The position numbers and the translations under genes were made by a program. The notes beneath the pieces were generated by a model that searched no databases, had not been told where the DNA came from, and worked only from the letters and a program-made list of their open reading frames with translations. This document shows, one piece after another, positions 54,573 to 62,904 of a stretch of DNA of 64,000 bases. The first letter of the stretch is position 1. Each line of letters opens with the position of its first letter. Origin of the DNA: JADLFV01 sp964471555. Its GTDB lineage: Bacteria > Planctomycetota > Phycisphaerae > Phycisphaerales > Phycisphaeraceae. The DNA is taken from the NCBI GenBank assembly GCA_964471555.1, contig CAYYGM010000003.1, forward strand, positions 35,156-99,155. Direction: 5' to 3'.

Positions 54573-54718
54573 TCCGACCGGCGCAGCGATGGCGCGATGG
54601 CCGCGCCGGGGGCGGCAAAGCCAACACACGCGGTCACATAGGGATGCAGCGCAACGTTTGTGCGCGCCGGAGCGACACCCGCACGGCGCAGGTGCTGGTG
54701 TGGGCTGGAATTAGAAAA

Positions 54719-54738
54719 TTTTTTGGAGGCTCAAAAAA
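54719..54738. terminator. T/A-stemmed hairpin between convergent genes
   Basis: TTTTTTG pairs with CAAAAAA around GAGGCT. In both directions the stem gives a U-run after pairing, so it may end both the repressor and the debranching-enzyme transcripts. Bases 54573-54771 otherwise show only GC-rich GTGCGCGCCGG repeats. Confidence 0.45.
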
Positions 54739-54771
54739 TCGGCGCCGGCGTGCCAGATTGTGCGCGCCGGG

Positions 54772-56853
54772 TCAGGATTCAATCAGACACGACGCCCGCA
54801 GCAGTTCGGCAACCGACCATGCCTGGGCGAAACAGCCCACGGGACGGGCAGCGTCGGCGGGCTCGGCTTCGAAGATCTCGTGGAGCTGTCCGAAGCTGAA
54901 CGGGCGCTGATCGGAGGCGGTCAACTGCTCGATCAAGGGCGCGATGGCGCGGGCTGCCCGCTGCCGCGCTTCCTGGGAAAAGTCGTACGCTCGCAACGTC
55001 GCCTCGGCATAAGGGCCGATCAACCACGGCCAGACCGTGCCCTGGTGATACGCCTCATCGCGCTGGAAAGCGTTGCCGGTGTAACGCGGGTGATAGCGAG
55101 CGTCGTCCGGCGGCAACGTGCGCAGACCCATCGGCACCAGCAGCTTGTCGCGCAGCAGTTCTACCACGGACTGTTGCTTGGACGTCGATAGCGGCGAGTG
55201 CGGCAAACTGACGGCAAAAACCTGGTTGGGCCGCACCGACGCATCGCGGCGCAGTTCGTTCTGTTCGTCGAGATAGACGTGGTCGTACAGGCCGCCGGTG
55301 TGCTGGTTCCAGAAGGTTGCCTCGAAGCTTTCGCGCACGCGCCGGGCGAGTTGGGCGTAGCGCTTGTTGTCCGGCTCGCGCTGGATCAGACACATCAGGC
55401 AGTGATACCAAAGCGCGTTGATTTCCACGGCTTTTCCGAAGCGCGGGGTGAAGACCACGCCGCCGCAGGCCGCATCCATCCAGGTCAATTGCGAACGCGC
55501 GTGACCGGCCGCGATCAGGCCGTCATCGTCGCTGTGGATGCGCGTTTTGTCGTCGGTCCATGTGCCGTTGAGATACGATTCGACGATGTTGATCACCGCT
55601 TTGCGCAGGAAGTTTTTCCAGGCGGCATCGTCACGAGTCACGCGCAGGTATTCGAACGCGGCATAGACGTACCACATGCTGGCGTCAACGGTGTTGTAAT
55701 CAGCGCCCCCGGAAGTAGTGGCGGCATCGCCAGCGGCAACCTGATCGTGGAAGCGATTGGGGATCACGCCCTCGCGCAGGTGGGCGGCGAAGGTCTGCAA
55801 CACGCGCTTGGCCTCGGCGTGGCGTCCGGTGCACAGCAGCAGCCCGGGCAGGGCGATGAAGGTGTCGCGGCCCCAGTCGGCGAACCAGGGATAACCAGCC
55901 AGAATCGTCGAGAGTTTTCGCTTGTTGACCGTGCGATCGACCACGAAATCATCGCCGGCGATGGCGAACGCCGCGGCATGTTGGCCGGTAAGTTTGCTGC
56001 GGACGGGGGCCAGGTGTTTGGCGCGGGCGGTGGTGTCGGGCAGCGGCTTGGCGGGCTGGTCGCCGAGGGCGGCGGTGAAAAGGATTTCGCCGTTGTCCGG
56101 CACATCGACGACCATCGCGCCGGGTACGAAGTAATCTTCGCTGCATTCCTGGCCGCGCTCGGCGTCAACGGGATAGAACACGTGCTGCCACCAATGCGCA
56201 TTGGGCTCGAAATGACTGCCGGGCAGGCGGCAGGTGACGATCAGGTCGCCGCGCCGGGCACGCAGTGTGTCGCCCTCGCTGGTGATGCGCGGCTCGCCCC
56301 AGTGTTGTCCGCACACTTCATGAAAATCGCGCAGCGTAAGCATGGGCGAGAGGCGCATGGTGGCGCGGGCCTTGAGCGTTTCGAGGCCGCGCAACTGGTA
56401 GCGCAACGTGATGGCCTGCTTTTTCCAGTGCAGGAACAGTTCGCGCTGGATCTCAACGGTTCCCCAGCGGAAGGTCCAGCGCACACTCAGGCCGCGCTCG
56501 AAGCGCTGCAGCATGTGACAGCCGATGGGAGCCAGCACCGTGTCGCGTCCGCCCGGACCGCTGCGGAACATGAGAGAGGCCAGGTCGATCGGCTGCGACA
56601 GGTTGGTGGGTTCACCCGAATCGTGGGGTCGATGGATAACCAGTTGGTCCCAGATTTGATTGAGCGCCACGACGCGGCCGACGGGCGGATCGCAAGCGGC
56701 GATCAGCAGGCCGTGATAGCGTCGGGTGTTGATGCCGGGGGCAGTGGAGGCGGCATAGGCGCCGCTGCCGTTGGTCAGCAACCATTCCTGGTTGACTCGC
56801 CGTTCCGCGAAGCCGTCGAAATCAATGGCATGCGTTCGCCAGTCGAGGTCCAT
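54772..56853 (-). CDS. glycogen debranching enzyme, GH133-like
   Basis: 693 residues. The N-terminal beta domain (LTNGSGAYAASTAPGINTRRYHGLLIAA) is diagnostic of archaeal/bacterial-type debranching enzymes. The (alpha/alpha)6 domain holds ILAGYPWFADWGRDTFIALPGLLL, NTVDASMWYVYAAFEYL, LTWMDAACGG and YHQGTVWPWLIGPY with the conserved acidic residues. It hydrolyses alpha-1,6 branches and/or transfers maltooligosaccharides in glycogen breakdown. Complete and of usual length; the start MDLDWRTHAIDF is the only good Met. No other glycogen gene is adjacent. Confidence 0.93.
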   Translation of the reverse strand: MDLDWRTHAIDFDGFAERRVNQEWLLTNGSGAYAASTAPGINTRRYHGLLIAACDPPVGRVVALNQIWDQLVIHRPHDSGEPTNLSQPIDLASLMFRSGPGGRDTVLAPIGCHMLQRFERGLSVRWTFRWGTVEIQRELFLHWKKQAITLRYQLRGLETLKARATMRLSPMLTLRDFHEVCGQHWGEPRITSEGDTLRARRGDLIVTCRLPGSHFEPNAHWWQHVFYPVDAERGQECSEDYFVPGAMVVDVPDNGEILFTAALGDQPAKPLPDTTARAKHLAPVRSKLTGQHAAAFAIAGDDFVVDRTVNKRKLSTILAGYPWFADWGRDTFIALPGLLLCTGRHAEAKRVLQTFAAHLREGVIPNRFHDQVAAGDAATTSGGADYNTVDASMWYVYAAFEYLRVTRDDAAWKNFLRKAVINIVESYLNGTWTDDKTRIHSDDDGLIAAGHARSQLTWMDAACGGVVFTPRFGKAVEINALWYHCLMCLIQREPDNKRYAQLARRVRESFEATFWNQHTGGLYDHVYLDEQNELRRDASVRPNQVFAVSLPHSPLSTSKQQSVVELLRDKLLVPMGLRTLPPDDARYHPRYTGNAFQRDEAYHQGTVWPWLIGPYAEATLRAYDFSQEARQRAARAIAPLIEQLTASDQRPFSFGQLHEIFEAEPADAARPVGCFAQAWSVAELLRASCLIES

Positions 56854-56981
56854 GGGGACAGTGTAATACGGATTGGACTCTCAGTTTGTACGCGATGTGG
56901 TTTGTGGTTCGGCGCGGGATGTGGTTTGGGCGTTTTTCGCGAAGCCGCAAGCGGCGGGAAATGTGCGTGGGATGTGAATCG

Positions 56982-58193
56982 TCATCCGCCCAGTCGGGGC
57001 AGGGTGGGGCGCTGGGTGAGCATGGCCTCGCTGATGGTGTCGGGCAGGATGCGCAGCAGTTCGATCTCGACGCGGAGCGTGGCGTCGGGCGGGATCAAAG
57101 CGCCGGCTCCGCGCGCTCCGTAGGCCAGGTAGGGCGGAATGACAATTTTGCGCTTTTCGCCTTCAGCCATGCCGATCAGGCCCAGTTCCCAGCCGGGGAT
57201 GAGCTGGTTGTCGCCGATGCGGCAGCGCAGGGGCCGGCCGCGACTGGCGCTGTCATCGCAGGGAGCGGCGCGGCCTTCGACGTAGGTGACGTAGTGGAAC
57301 TCCACCGCGTCGCCGGGTCGGGCGATGCGACCTGTGCCGGCGAGCAGCACCAGGTGCTCGACCCCCGGAAGGACTTCCAGAAGGGTGATCTGAAACCGGA
57401 GCGTGGCATCGGGCAGGTTGGCGTCCTGGCGGCCGGCCCAGCCGCCACTGATCAACTGCGGCGGCAGCAGCAGGGTGCGGGTTTCGCCCACGCGCATGCC
57501 GGCAATGCCTTCATCCCAGCCACGGATGGCCTGGCCGGACCAGAGGACGAAGCCGATGGTCTGCGGCTGGATCTCGGATGACGCATGGGCGGCCGGTGCG
57601 ATGTTTGCAGGATCAGTTCCGGGGGCGATGGTGTAGTGAATGCGGACGAATTTGCCGGCGGTGGCGGTTCGACCGTGGCCGGACTCATCGATGCGATAGC
57701 GTAGGCCGCTGGCGGTGGTGACCCAGGGCGTGGGGGCGAGCGAAGACTGGGCGTCGCCGGCCGGTGGTTCAGCGGGCTGTTCGGATGGTGCGGGAGCGGG
57801 CGAAGCGTCGGGCAGTTTTTCCAGCAGGCCGGCGCCTTGGGGGGTCTTGAACAGGAAGTACCAGGCGCCGATGACGACGGCGGCCATGATGATCAGCAGG
57901 ACCAGCAGGCGGCGCATGCCACCACGTTTGCGGCCGGTGGCGTCGTGCAATTGCTGCTGAGTCTGCTGCTGTCCGCTGGTTTTGGCCTGGGCAATTTTTG
58001 CGGCCATCTCGGCGGCCCGCTGCTCGTGCAGGGCTGAGCCCTGGCGGGTGGGTGAGCCGTAGTAGCCTGAGCCGTCGCTCTTGGGCAGTGCGTAGAAGAT
58101 GCGGCCCTCTTCGTCGCGCAGGGCGCGGCTGATGTCCTGATCGCGCACCTTGACGGGTAGGCCGGAGTACGGGCTGTGAACGATGATGGGCAT
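56982..58193 (-). CDS. membrane-anchored protein with two FKBP-type isomerase domains
   Basis: 403 residues. A short N-terminal domain (MPIIVHSPYSGLPVKVRDQDISRALRDEEGRIFYALPKSDGSGYYGSP) precedes a membrane span at about 94-115 (LLVLLIIMAAVVIGAWYFLF), a Pro/Ala-rich linker, then two FKBP domains: first about 165-285 (FVRIHYTI, FVLWSGQAIRGWDEGIAGMRVGETRTLLLPP), second about 295-390 (VEFHYVTYVEGR, LIPGWELGLIGMAEGEKRKIVIPPYLAYGARG, LRVEIELLRI). The second keeps more active-site residues. It probably assists folding of exported proteins. The double-FKBP, anchored layout is uncommon. Confidence 0.85.
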   Translation of the reverse strand: MPIIVHSPYSGLPVKVRDQDISRALRDEEGRIFYALPKSDGSGYYGSPTRQGSALHEQRAAEMAAKIAQAKTSGQQQTQQQLHDATGRKRGGMRRLLVLLIIMAAVVIGAWYFLFKTPQGAGLLEKLPDASPAPAPSEQPAEPPAGDAQSSLAPTPWVTTASGLRYRIDESGHGRTATAGKFVRIHYTIAPGTDPANIAPAAHASSEIQPQTIGFVLWSGQAIRGWDEGIAGMRVGETRTLLLPPQLISGGWAGRQDANLPDATLRFQITLLEVLPGVEHLVLLAGTGRIARPGDAVEFHYVTYVEGRAAPCDDSASRGRPLRCRIGDNQLIPGWELGLIGMAEGEKRKIVIPPYLAYGARGAGALIPPDATLRVEIELLRILPDTISEAMLTQRPTLPRLGG

Positions 58194-58395
58194 GACGTGC
58201 TCGCTGGAGTCGATTTTACCCGGCTGCGGCCCTGGGCGATAGGTCCAGTAATCTGCGCGAGCGGGGTGTATCGGCGAAAAAGGGCGTCCACTTCAGTTAC
58301 ATGTTTTACGAGTTGCGTAGATCGGCCGATTGCTTACAGGCGATCGCCCGTGGTGGGCGCGGATCCGCCCGCCGGTGAATTATCAGGAGTCGGCC

Positions 58396-58593
58396 ATGAG
58401 CAAAAGCGAGATGATCGAAAGAATCCGCCAGTGCAACCGCTCAGCATCGGACGAATTTCTGCTGTCGTTCGATGAGCGGACGCTGGGCGACTACCTGTCG
58501 CGCCTGTTGAACCTCAACGGACATCGCGGTCGCAACAGCGTGTGGGTGCGGCAGACGACGCAGCCGGCCATCACGCAGCGAGCATGTGCGTGA
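58396..58593 (+). CDS. small conserved protein
   Basis: 65 residues with a good Shine-Dalgarno (AGGAG, seven bases before ATG). MSKSEMIERIRQCNRSASDEFLLSFDERTLGDYLSRLLNLNGHRGRNSVWVRQ is helical with a conserved-looking FDERTLGDYLSRL segment resembling short planctomycete proteins; no function is known. It is short but has a coding-like composition. The ATPCCCA heptamer array follows within 10 bases of the stop. Confidence 0.55.
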   Translation: MSKSEMIERIRQCNRSASDEFLLSFDERTLGDYLSRLLNLNGHRGRNSVWVRQTTQPAITQRACA

Positions 58594-58600
58594 GAGGGGA

Positions 58601-58628
58601 ATGATCAATACCCAATGCCCAATGATCG
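58601..58628. repeat. four ATGCCCA-type heptamers
   Basis: Units ATGATCA, ATACCCA, ATGCCCA and ATGATCG lie in the 53-base gap between convergent genes. Single arm. Confidence 0.85.
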
Positions 58629-58646
58629 AGCGGATTGGCCGCTTCT

Positions 58647-59825
58647 TCAATCGGCGCTGACCCGTCGCAGCGTGGTCGTCAGTTCCATGACAACTCGTTC
58701 GAGGGCATCGACATTGCCCTGCTCGCTGTCCAACTGGTCGAGCACGAGGAGGGCGAGTTTGCTGATCTGCGGGAAACCATAACCGCTGCCGGAGCCTTTG
58801 AGTTGTCGGCAAAGGCTGATGATGGCGTCACGATCCTGATCGGGATCAGCCTCGTCGAGCTGATCGGCGGTTTGCCCCAGGCCGGCCACGAAGTCGCGCA
58901 GCAACGGTTTCATGGCTTCGTTGTCCGCCAGATCGCTGCGGATGGGTGTGTTGGGTTGCGGCTTGGCCTCGCCGGGCGTGAACAGACGGTCGATGGCGAG
59001 CTTGAGGTCAAGCTGATCAAAAGGCTTGGTCATGTATTCATCAGCGCCGGCGCCGCGGGCGTGAATGCGGAAGGCCTGGTCGTCGTCGGCAGAAGCGACG
59101 AGGATGGGGCCGCCGAAGCCGTCGCTGCGCATCTTTTTGACCAGATTCAGGCCGTCTTCGTTGCCCAGCTTGCGGTTGATCAGGGCCATTTCCACGTTGT
59201 ATTCACTGATGAGCTTCTCGGCGCTGGCGATGTTGTGAGCTTCGAGGGTCTGGAAGCCGAGCTTTTCCATCCAGAGGCAGAACAGCCGGCGGTCGTTCTT
59301 GAAGTCGTCAACGATCAGCACCATCGGCTTAATGACCGGAAAGGCCTCCGGCACATTCCTGGCCTCGTCGGCGAGATTGATGTCAGAGGCGCCAGCCACG
59401 GGCGGCGAGCTGTTGGCGTTCACGAACAGGTTGATGTCCAGCGGCTCATCGAACATGACCGCGCATTCGTGGATGATGCCCTCGAACAGGCGGCAACGGA
59501 CGACGCGGCCGGCGATGATCATGCCGCGGCCGTCGAGCATGGGCAGGATGACCTCCGCGGGACTGTTGTGGTAAACGAATCGGCCGACCATGAAGGACAG
59601 CCCGCCGGAGGAGAGATTGCGGGTCAGCACGGCATGACGTGAGAGGTTGCCGTTGGGTTGCCGCACAGCGATGATGGCGCCCTTGGCCAGGAAGGGCACG
59701 CGGGGACTTCGCCGCTCCTGGGGCACAGGCTTCTGGTAAGACTGATTGACGTGAGCCACCAGGCGCTGCTTCTGCTCGGCGGAAAGGCGAAGCGTTTCGA
59801 TCGGTTTTTCGGCGCGGTGCGTCAC
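58647..59825 (-). CDS. PilZ-REC-Hpt protein with degenerate phospho-sites
   Basis: 392 residues. An N-terminal PilZ domain (about 38-130: ERRSPRVPF, NLSSGGLSF) is followed by a receiver domain (about 167-285: VLIVDDFKND, KPFDQLD) and a C-terminal Hpt-like helical bundle (about 300-392). The receiver has the acidic pair D173/D174 and K267, but the phospho-acceptor position is Asn217 (ALINRKLG). The Hpt motif reads R340-QLKGSGSGYG where H-x-L-K-G is expected. Both phosphorylation sites are therefore missing, while the PilZ signature is intact. It may relay c-di-GMP by protein contact alone. Confidence 0.85.
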   Translation of the reverse strand: MTHRAEKPIETLRLSAEQKQRLVAHVNQSYQKPVPQERRSPRVPFLAKGAIIAVRQPNGNLSRHAVLTRNLSSGGLSFMVGRFVYHNSPAEVILPMLDGRGMIIAGRVVRCRLFEGIIHECAVMFDEPLDINLFVNANSSPPVAGASDINLADEARNVPEAFPVIKPMVLIVDDFKNDRRLFCLWMEKLGFQTLEAHNIASAEKLISEYNVEMALINRKLGNEDGLNLVKKMRSDGFGGPILVASADDDQAFRIHARGAGADEYMTKPFDQLDLKLAIDRLFTPGEAKPQPNTPIRSDLADNEAMKPLLRDFVAGLGQTADQLDEADPDQDRDAIISLCRQLKGSGSGYGFPQISKLALLVLDQLDSEQGNVDALERVVMELTTTLRRVSAD

Positions 59826-59924
59826 AGCAGTGTTATCGGTAAGTTGTGGGCGTCACTGAAGGTGGGTAGCACCGGGCGGTGTTAATCGCTTGTCGCGGAT
59901 TCGGCCGATAAAATCTCGCCGCAA

Positions 59925-61475
59925 TTGATGAAGTTCAGCGGACGGCAGGGCGTGATGAAACCAGCACAGGGCATGACATTGAGCGAACTGACGGCCGGGC
60001 TCAACGTGCGCCTGAGCCGCGGCGATGGGCAGACGGTGGTGACCGACCTGGTGGATGATTCGCGGCAGGTGACGGCCGGCTGCGCGTTCGTGGCCCGACC
60101 GGGTTCGCAGGCGGATGGGCGGCGCTACGTGGAAGATGCGATCAACCGCGGGGCGACAGCGGTGATCGAGGTCGATGACATGAACGTGGTGGGCGGGTTG
60201 GCGGAGCGATTCTTCGACCACCCGGGCGGCAAGCTGCAACTGATCGGCGTCACGGGCACCAAGGGCAAGTCCACCATCTGCTTTCTGATCCAGCATCTGT
60301 TGAAGGCTGCGGGGATGCGCTGCGGACTGATCGGCACGGTGATCATCGATGACGGGGCCCGGCAGCGGGCGGCCGAGCTGACCACGCCGGGGCCGATCGA
60401 CTTTTCGCGCTGTCTGGCGCGGATGGTGGCCAACGGCTGTCAGGCGGCGGCGTGCGAAGTGTCGAGTCACGCTCTGCATCAGGGCCGCACAGCTCATCTG
60501 CGCTTCGCGGCGGCGGTGTTCACGAACCTCACCGGCGATCACCTGGACTATCACGGCACCATGCAGGAATACGCCGAGGCCAAGGCGAAGCTGTTTGAGG
60601 CGCTGGACGCCGACGCCTGCGCGGTGATCAATCGTGACGATGCTTATGCCCAGCGCATGGCCCGCGATTGCCGGGCGAAGCTGCGGTGGACGACGTTGAA
60701 TGAACCGGCGAACGGGGCGGATGTCTGCCGGGCGGTGCTGCGACAGATGACCGGCGAGCGCAGCGAGGTGACGCTCATCGGGCCGTGGGGCAAGGTGGAT
60801 GCGACGCTGCCGCTGGTGGGGAAACACAATGTGTCCAACGCGCTGCAGGCAATCGCGGCCAGTCACAGCATCACGGATGTTTCAAGCATTCTGCCGCAGG
60901 CGCTGGCGGCATGTCCGCAGGTGCCGGGGCGGCTGGAGCGGGTGATGTTGATGGCAGATGGCAAATGGCAGATGGCAGATGGATCATCTGCAATGCCTAC
61001 GGTGCTGGTGGATTACGCACACACGCACGACGCACTCAAGAATGTGCTGGAGGCGCTTCGACCGTCGGTGCGGGGACGGTTGATCTGCATGTTCGGCTGC
61101 GGCGGTGATCGAGACAAGACCAAGCGGCCGAAGATGGCGGCGGTGGCGTGTGAGTTGGCGGATGTGGTGATTGTCACCAGTGACAATCCGCGCCGCGAAA
61201 AACCGGATGCGATCATCTCGGACATCATGAAGGGGGCAACCGGCAGGTCGGTGATCGTGCAGGGCGATCGGGCGGCGGCCATCGGGCAGGCGATCGAGAT
61301 GGCGAAAGCGGACGACACCGTGCTGCTGGCGGGCAAGGGGCACGAGGACTACCAGATCATCGCTGATGCTGCGTCGCCGGGCGGGACGCGCAAGATTCAC
61401 TTCGATGATCGTGAACACGCAGCCGCGGCGTTGGCAGAGTGGGTGCGGCGATCGGTGGATTCGAGCCATGAATGA
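59925..61475 (+). CDS. murE: UDP-MurNAc-tripeptide synthetase MurE
   Basis: 516 residues. Adds the third residue to the peptidoglycan stem. ATP loop LIGVTGTKGKSTICFLIQ, carbamylated-Lys region TNLTGDHLDYHGTMQEYAEAKAKLF, and TSDNPRREKP, the DNPR box typical of meso-diaminopimelate-adding enzymes. Several Met codons near the start (59925, 59955, 59973) are possible; the longest was kept. Between RLERV and VLVDYAH an insert (MLMADGKWQMADGSS) is encoded by ATGGCAG heptamers in frame. It overlaps murF by 8 bases. Confidence 0.95.
   Translation: MMKFSGRQGVMKPAQGMTLSELTAGLNVRLSRGDGQTVVTDLVDDSRQVTAGCAFVARPGSQADGRRYVEDAINRGATAVIEVDDMNVVGGLAERFFDHPGGKLQLIGVTGTKGKSTICFLIQHLLKAAGMRCGLIGTVIIDDGARQRAAELTTPGPIDFSRCLARMVANGCQAAACEVSSHALHQGRTAHLRFAAAVFTNLTGDHLDYHGTMQEYAEAKAKLFEALDADACAVINRDDAYAQRMARDCRAKLRWTTLNEPANGADVCRAVLRQMTGERSEVTLIGPWGKVDATLPLVGKHNVSNALQAIAASHSITDVSSILPQALAACPQVPGRLERVMLMADGKWQMADGSSAMPTVLVDYAHTHDALKNVLEALRPSVRGRLICMFGCGGDRDKTKRPKMAAVACELADVVIVTSDNPRREKPDAIISDIMKGATGRSVIVQGDRAAAIGQAIEMAKADDTVLLAGKGHEDYQIIADAASPGGTRKIHFDDREHAAAALAEWVRRSVDSSHE
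60951..60985. repeat. ATGGCAG heptamers inside murE
   Basis: Four units (ATGGCAG three times, ATGGCAA) and a partial complementary CATCTGC follow in frame. Same family as the array in terL at 49426; the encoded peptide (MADGKWQMADG) is nearly the same as the terL insert (MADGRWQMEDG). Confidence 0.95.
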
Positions 61476-62805
61476 CTTCTGGACGCCAAGACGTTTCGCC
61501 CAGGTGCTGGCTGGTCGCTGGTTGAGTGAGCCGGCCGATCCGGATGCGCCGCTGCTGGGTGTGAGCATCGATTCGCGGGCAATTCAACCCATGCAGGTGT
61601 TCGTGGCCATTCGCGGCGAGCAATTCGACGGGCACGATTACATCGAGTCGGCGATCAAGCGCGGCGCCACGTTCGCCATCGTGCAACGGGATGGCGGAGC
61701 AAGCTCCGCCGCTAAACGTGATCCCCGTTTAGCGGGCGAGCTTGCTCGCCCATATCCGATGTTGCGCGTTGATGACACCGTCAAGGCCCTGCAGCAACTG
61801 GCCACCGCCTGGCGCAAGGAGTTGGCGGCCGGGGGATGCAAGGTCATTGCCGTCACCGGGTCCAACGGCAAGACCACCACGCGCAATCTCATTCATCATC
61901 TGCTCAGTGCTCGCTTTCACGGCACGCAATCGCCCAAGAGCTTCAACAATCACCTGGGTGTGCCGCTGACATTGCTGGCCGCCCGCGCTGACGACGACTT
62001 CGTGGTGGCGGAGGTCGGCACCAATCATCCCGGCGAGATCGCGCCGCTGGCTGAGATCCTGCGCCCGGATGCCGCGGTCATCACCACCATCGGCCAGGCT
62101 CACATCGGTAACTTCGGCACCAGGTCCGCCATCGAGAAAGAGAAGCGCTCACTCTACGATCACGTTGCGCCCGGCGGTCTGAAGGTGCAGCCCGATCTGC
62201 AACCGGATGACGCGCTGGTCGGCCGCCTTCCGCTTCCGGGGGCGCACATGCGAAGAAACGCCCAGGCGGCAGCGGTGGTGGCGCAGTGGATGGGGATGGA
62301 CAAGAGCATGATCGCCCAGCGCCTGGCCAACGCGCCGCCGCTGGAAGGCCGCTGGCAGACGATGCGCCTGGGCCGCGTAACGGTGATCCACGACGCCTAC
62401 AACGCCAACCCCGACTCGGCCATCGCAGCCATCGACCTGCTGGTGACGATGCGTCTGAGTGCGGAGGAAGGTGGAGCAAGCTCCGCCGCTAAACGCGCAG
62501 CAGCCGCCAGGAGGCGTGTGCTGGTGCTGGGCGACATGCGTGAACTGGGCGAGCACAGTGCGGCGGCTCATCGGCGGGTGGGCGCCCATTACCGCAAGCT
62601 GCGTGATGGCGGCGATCTGTTGATCACCATCGGGGCCGATGCCCGTCTGGCCGGGGGCGAACACGCTTTTGACGCTGAAGCAGCCGACATGCCCGATCGC
62701 GTGGCGGCTCTGCTGCGGGAAGGTGATCTGGTGCTATTGAAAGGCTCACGGGCCGTGAGGCTGGAGCGGTTGATCCCCGCCATCGAGGAACGATTCAGGC
62801 AGTAG
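61468..62805 (+). CDS. murF: UDP-MurNAc-pentapeptide synthetase MurF
   Basis: 445 residues. Adds D-Ala-D-Ala. N-terminal domain (DPDAPLLGVSIDSRAIQPMQVFVAIRGEQFDGHDYIESAI), ATP loop VIAVTGSNGKTTTRNLIHH, TSFNN-like SPKSFNNHLGVPLTLL, AEVGTNHPGEIAPL, and the C-terminal HDAYNANPDSAIAAIDLL and LVLGDMRELG. Two palindromic inserts (GGASSAAKRDPRLAGELARP and EGGASSAAKRAA) lie at non-conserved loops and are encoded by GGAGCAAGCTCCGCC repeats. The stop codon TAG is inside the AGTAGGG heptamer array. Translation is coupled to murE. Confidence 0.95.
   Translation: MNDFWTPRRFAQVLAGRWLSEPADPDAPLLGVSIDSRAIQPMQVFVAIRGEQFDGHDYIESAIKRGATFAIVQRDGGASSAAKRDPRLAGELARPYPMLRVDDTVKALQQLATAWRKELAAGGCKVIAVTGSNGKTTTRNLIHHLLSARFHGTQSPKSFNNHLGVPLTLLAARADDDFVVAEVGTNHPGEIAPLAEILRPDAAVITTIGQAHIGNFGTRSAIEKEKRSLYDHVAPGGLKVQPDLQPDDALVGRLPLPGAHMRRNAQAAAVVAQWMGMDKSMIAQRLANAPPLEGRWQTMRLGRVTVIHDAYNANPDSAIAAIDLLVTMRLSAEEGGASSAAKRAAAARRRVLVLGDMRELGEHSAAAHRRVGAHYRKLRDGGDLLITIGADARLAGGEHAFDAEAADMPDRVAALLREGDLVLLKGSRAVRLERLIPAIEERFRQ
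61693..61751. repeat. palindromic repeat inserted in murF
   Basis: Three adjoining palindromes: GGCGGAGC/GCTCCGCC (61693-61710), GCTAAACG/CGTTTAGC (61711-61733) and GGGCGAGC/GCTCGCCC (61734-61751). The frame is kept through all. Confidence 0.85.
62470..62495. repeat. second copy of the palindromic repeat in murF
   Basis: GGTGGAGCAAGCTCCGCC followed by GCTAAACG repeats the left part of the 61693 element with one change, again in frame, in another loop of the same gene. Confidence 0.85.
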
Positions 62806-62889
62806 GGAGTAGGCAATAGGCAACAGGGGCTGATGCCAAAGAACTTGCGCGAATTCGAACCCCTACTGCCTACTGCCTACCTGCCTACT
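62801..62889. repeat. inverted heptamer arrays between murF and mraY
   Basis: Left arm 62801-62828: AGTAGGG, AGTAGGC, AATAGGC, AACAGGG. Right arm 62861-62889: CCCTACT, GCCTACT, then two more irregular units. The left arm contains the murF stop; the right arm ends 15 bases before the mraY ATG, which has no visible Shine-Dalgarno. Confidence 0.93.
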
Positions 62890-62904
62890 CACTAAACTAC
62901 CCCC

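Noticed and set aside
53133..54629. 498-codon reading of the sigma-like gene
   Set aside because: The upstream 360 codons lie antisense to the S24 repressor gene and beyond the promoter at 53591-53618; only the last 138 codons are HTH-like.
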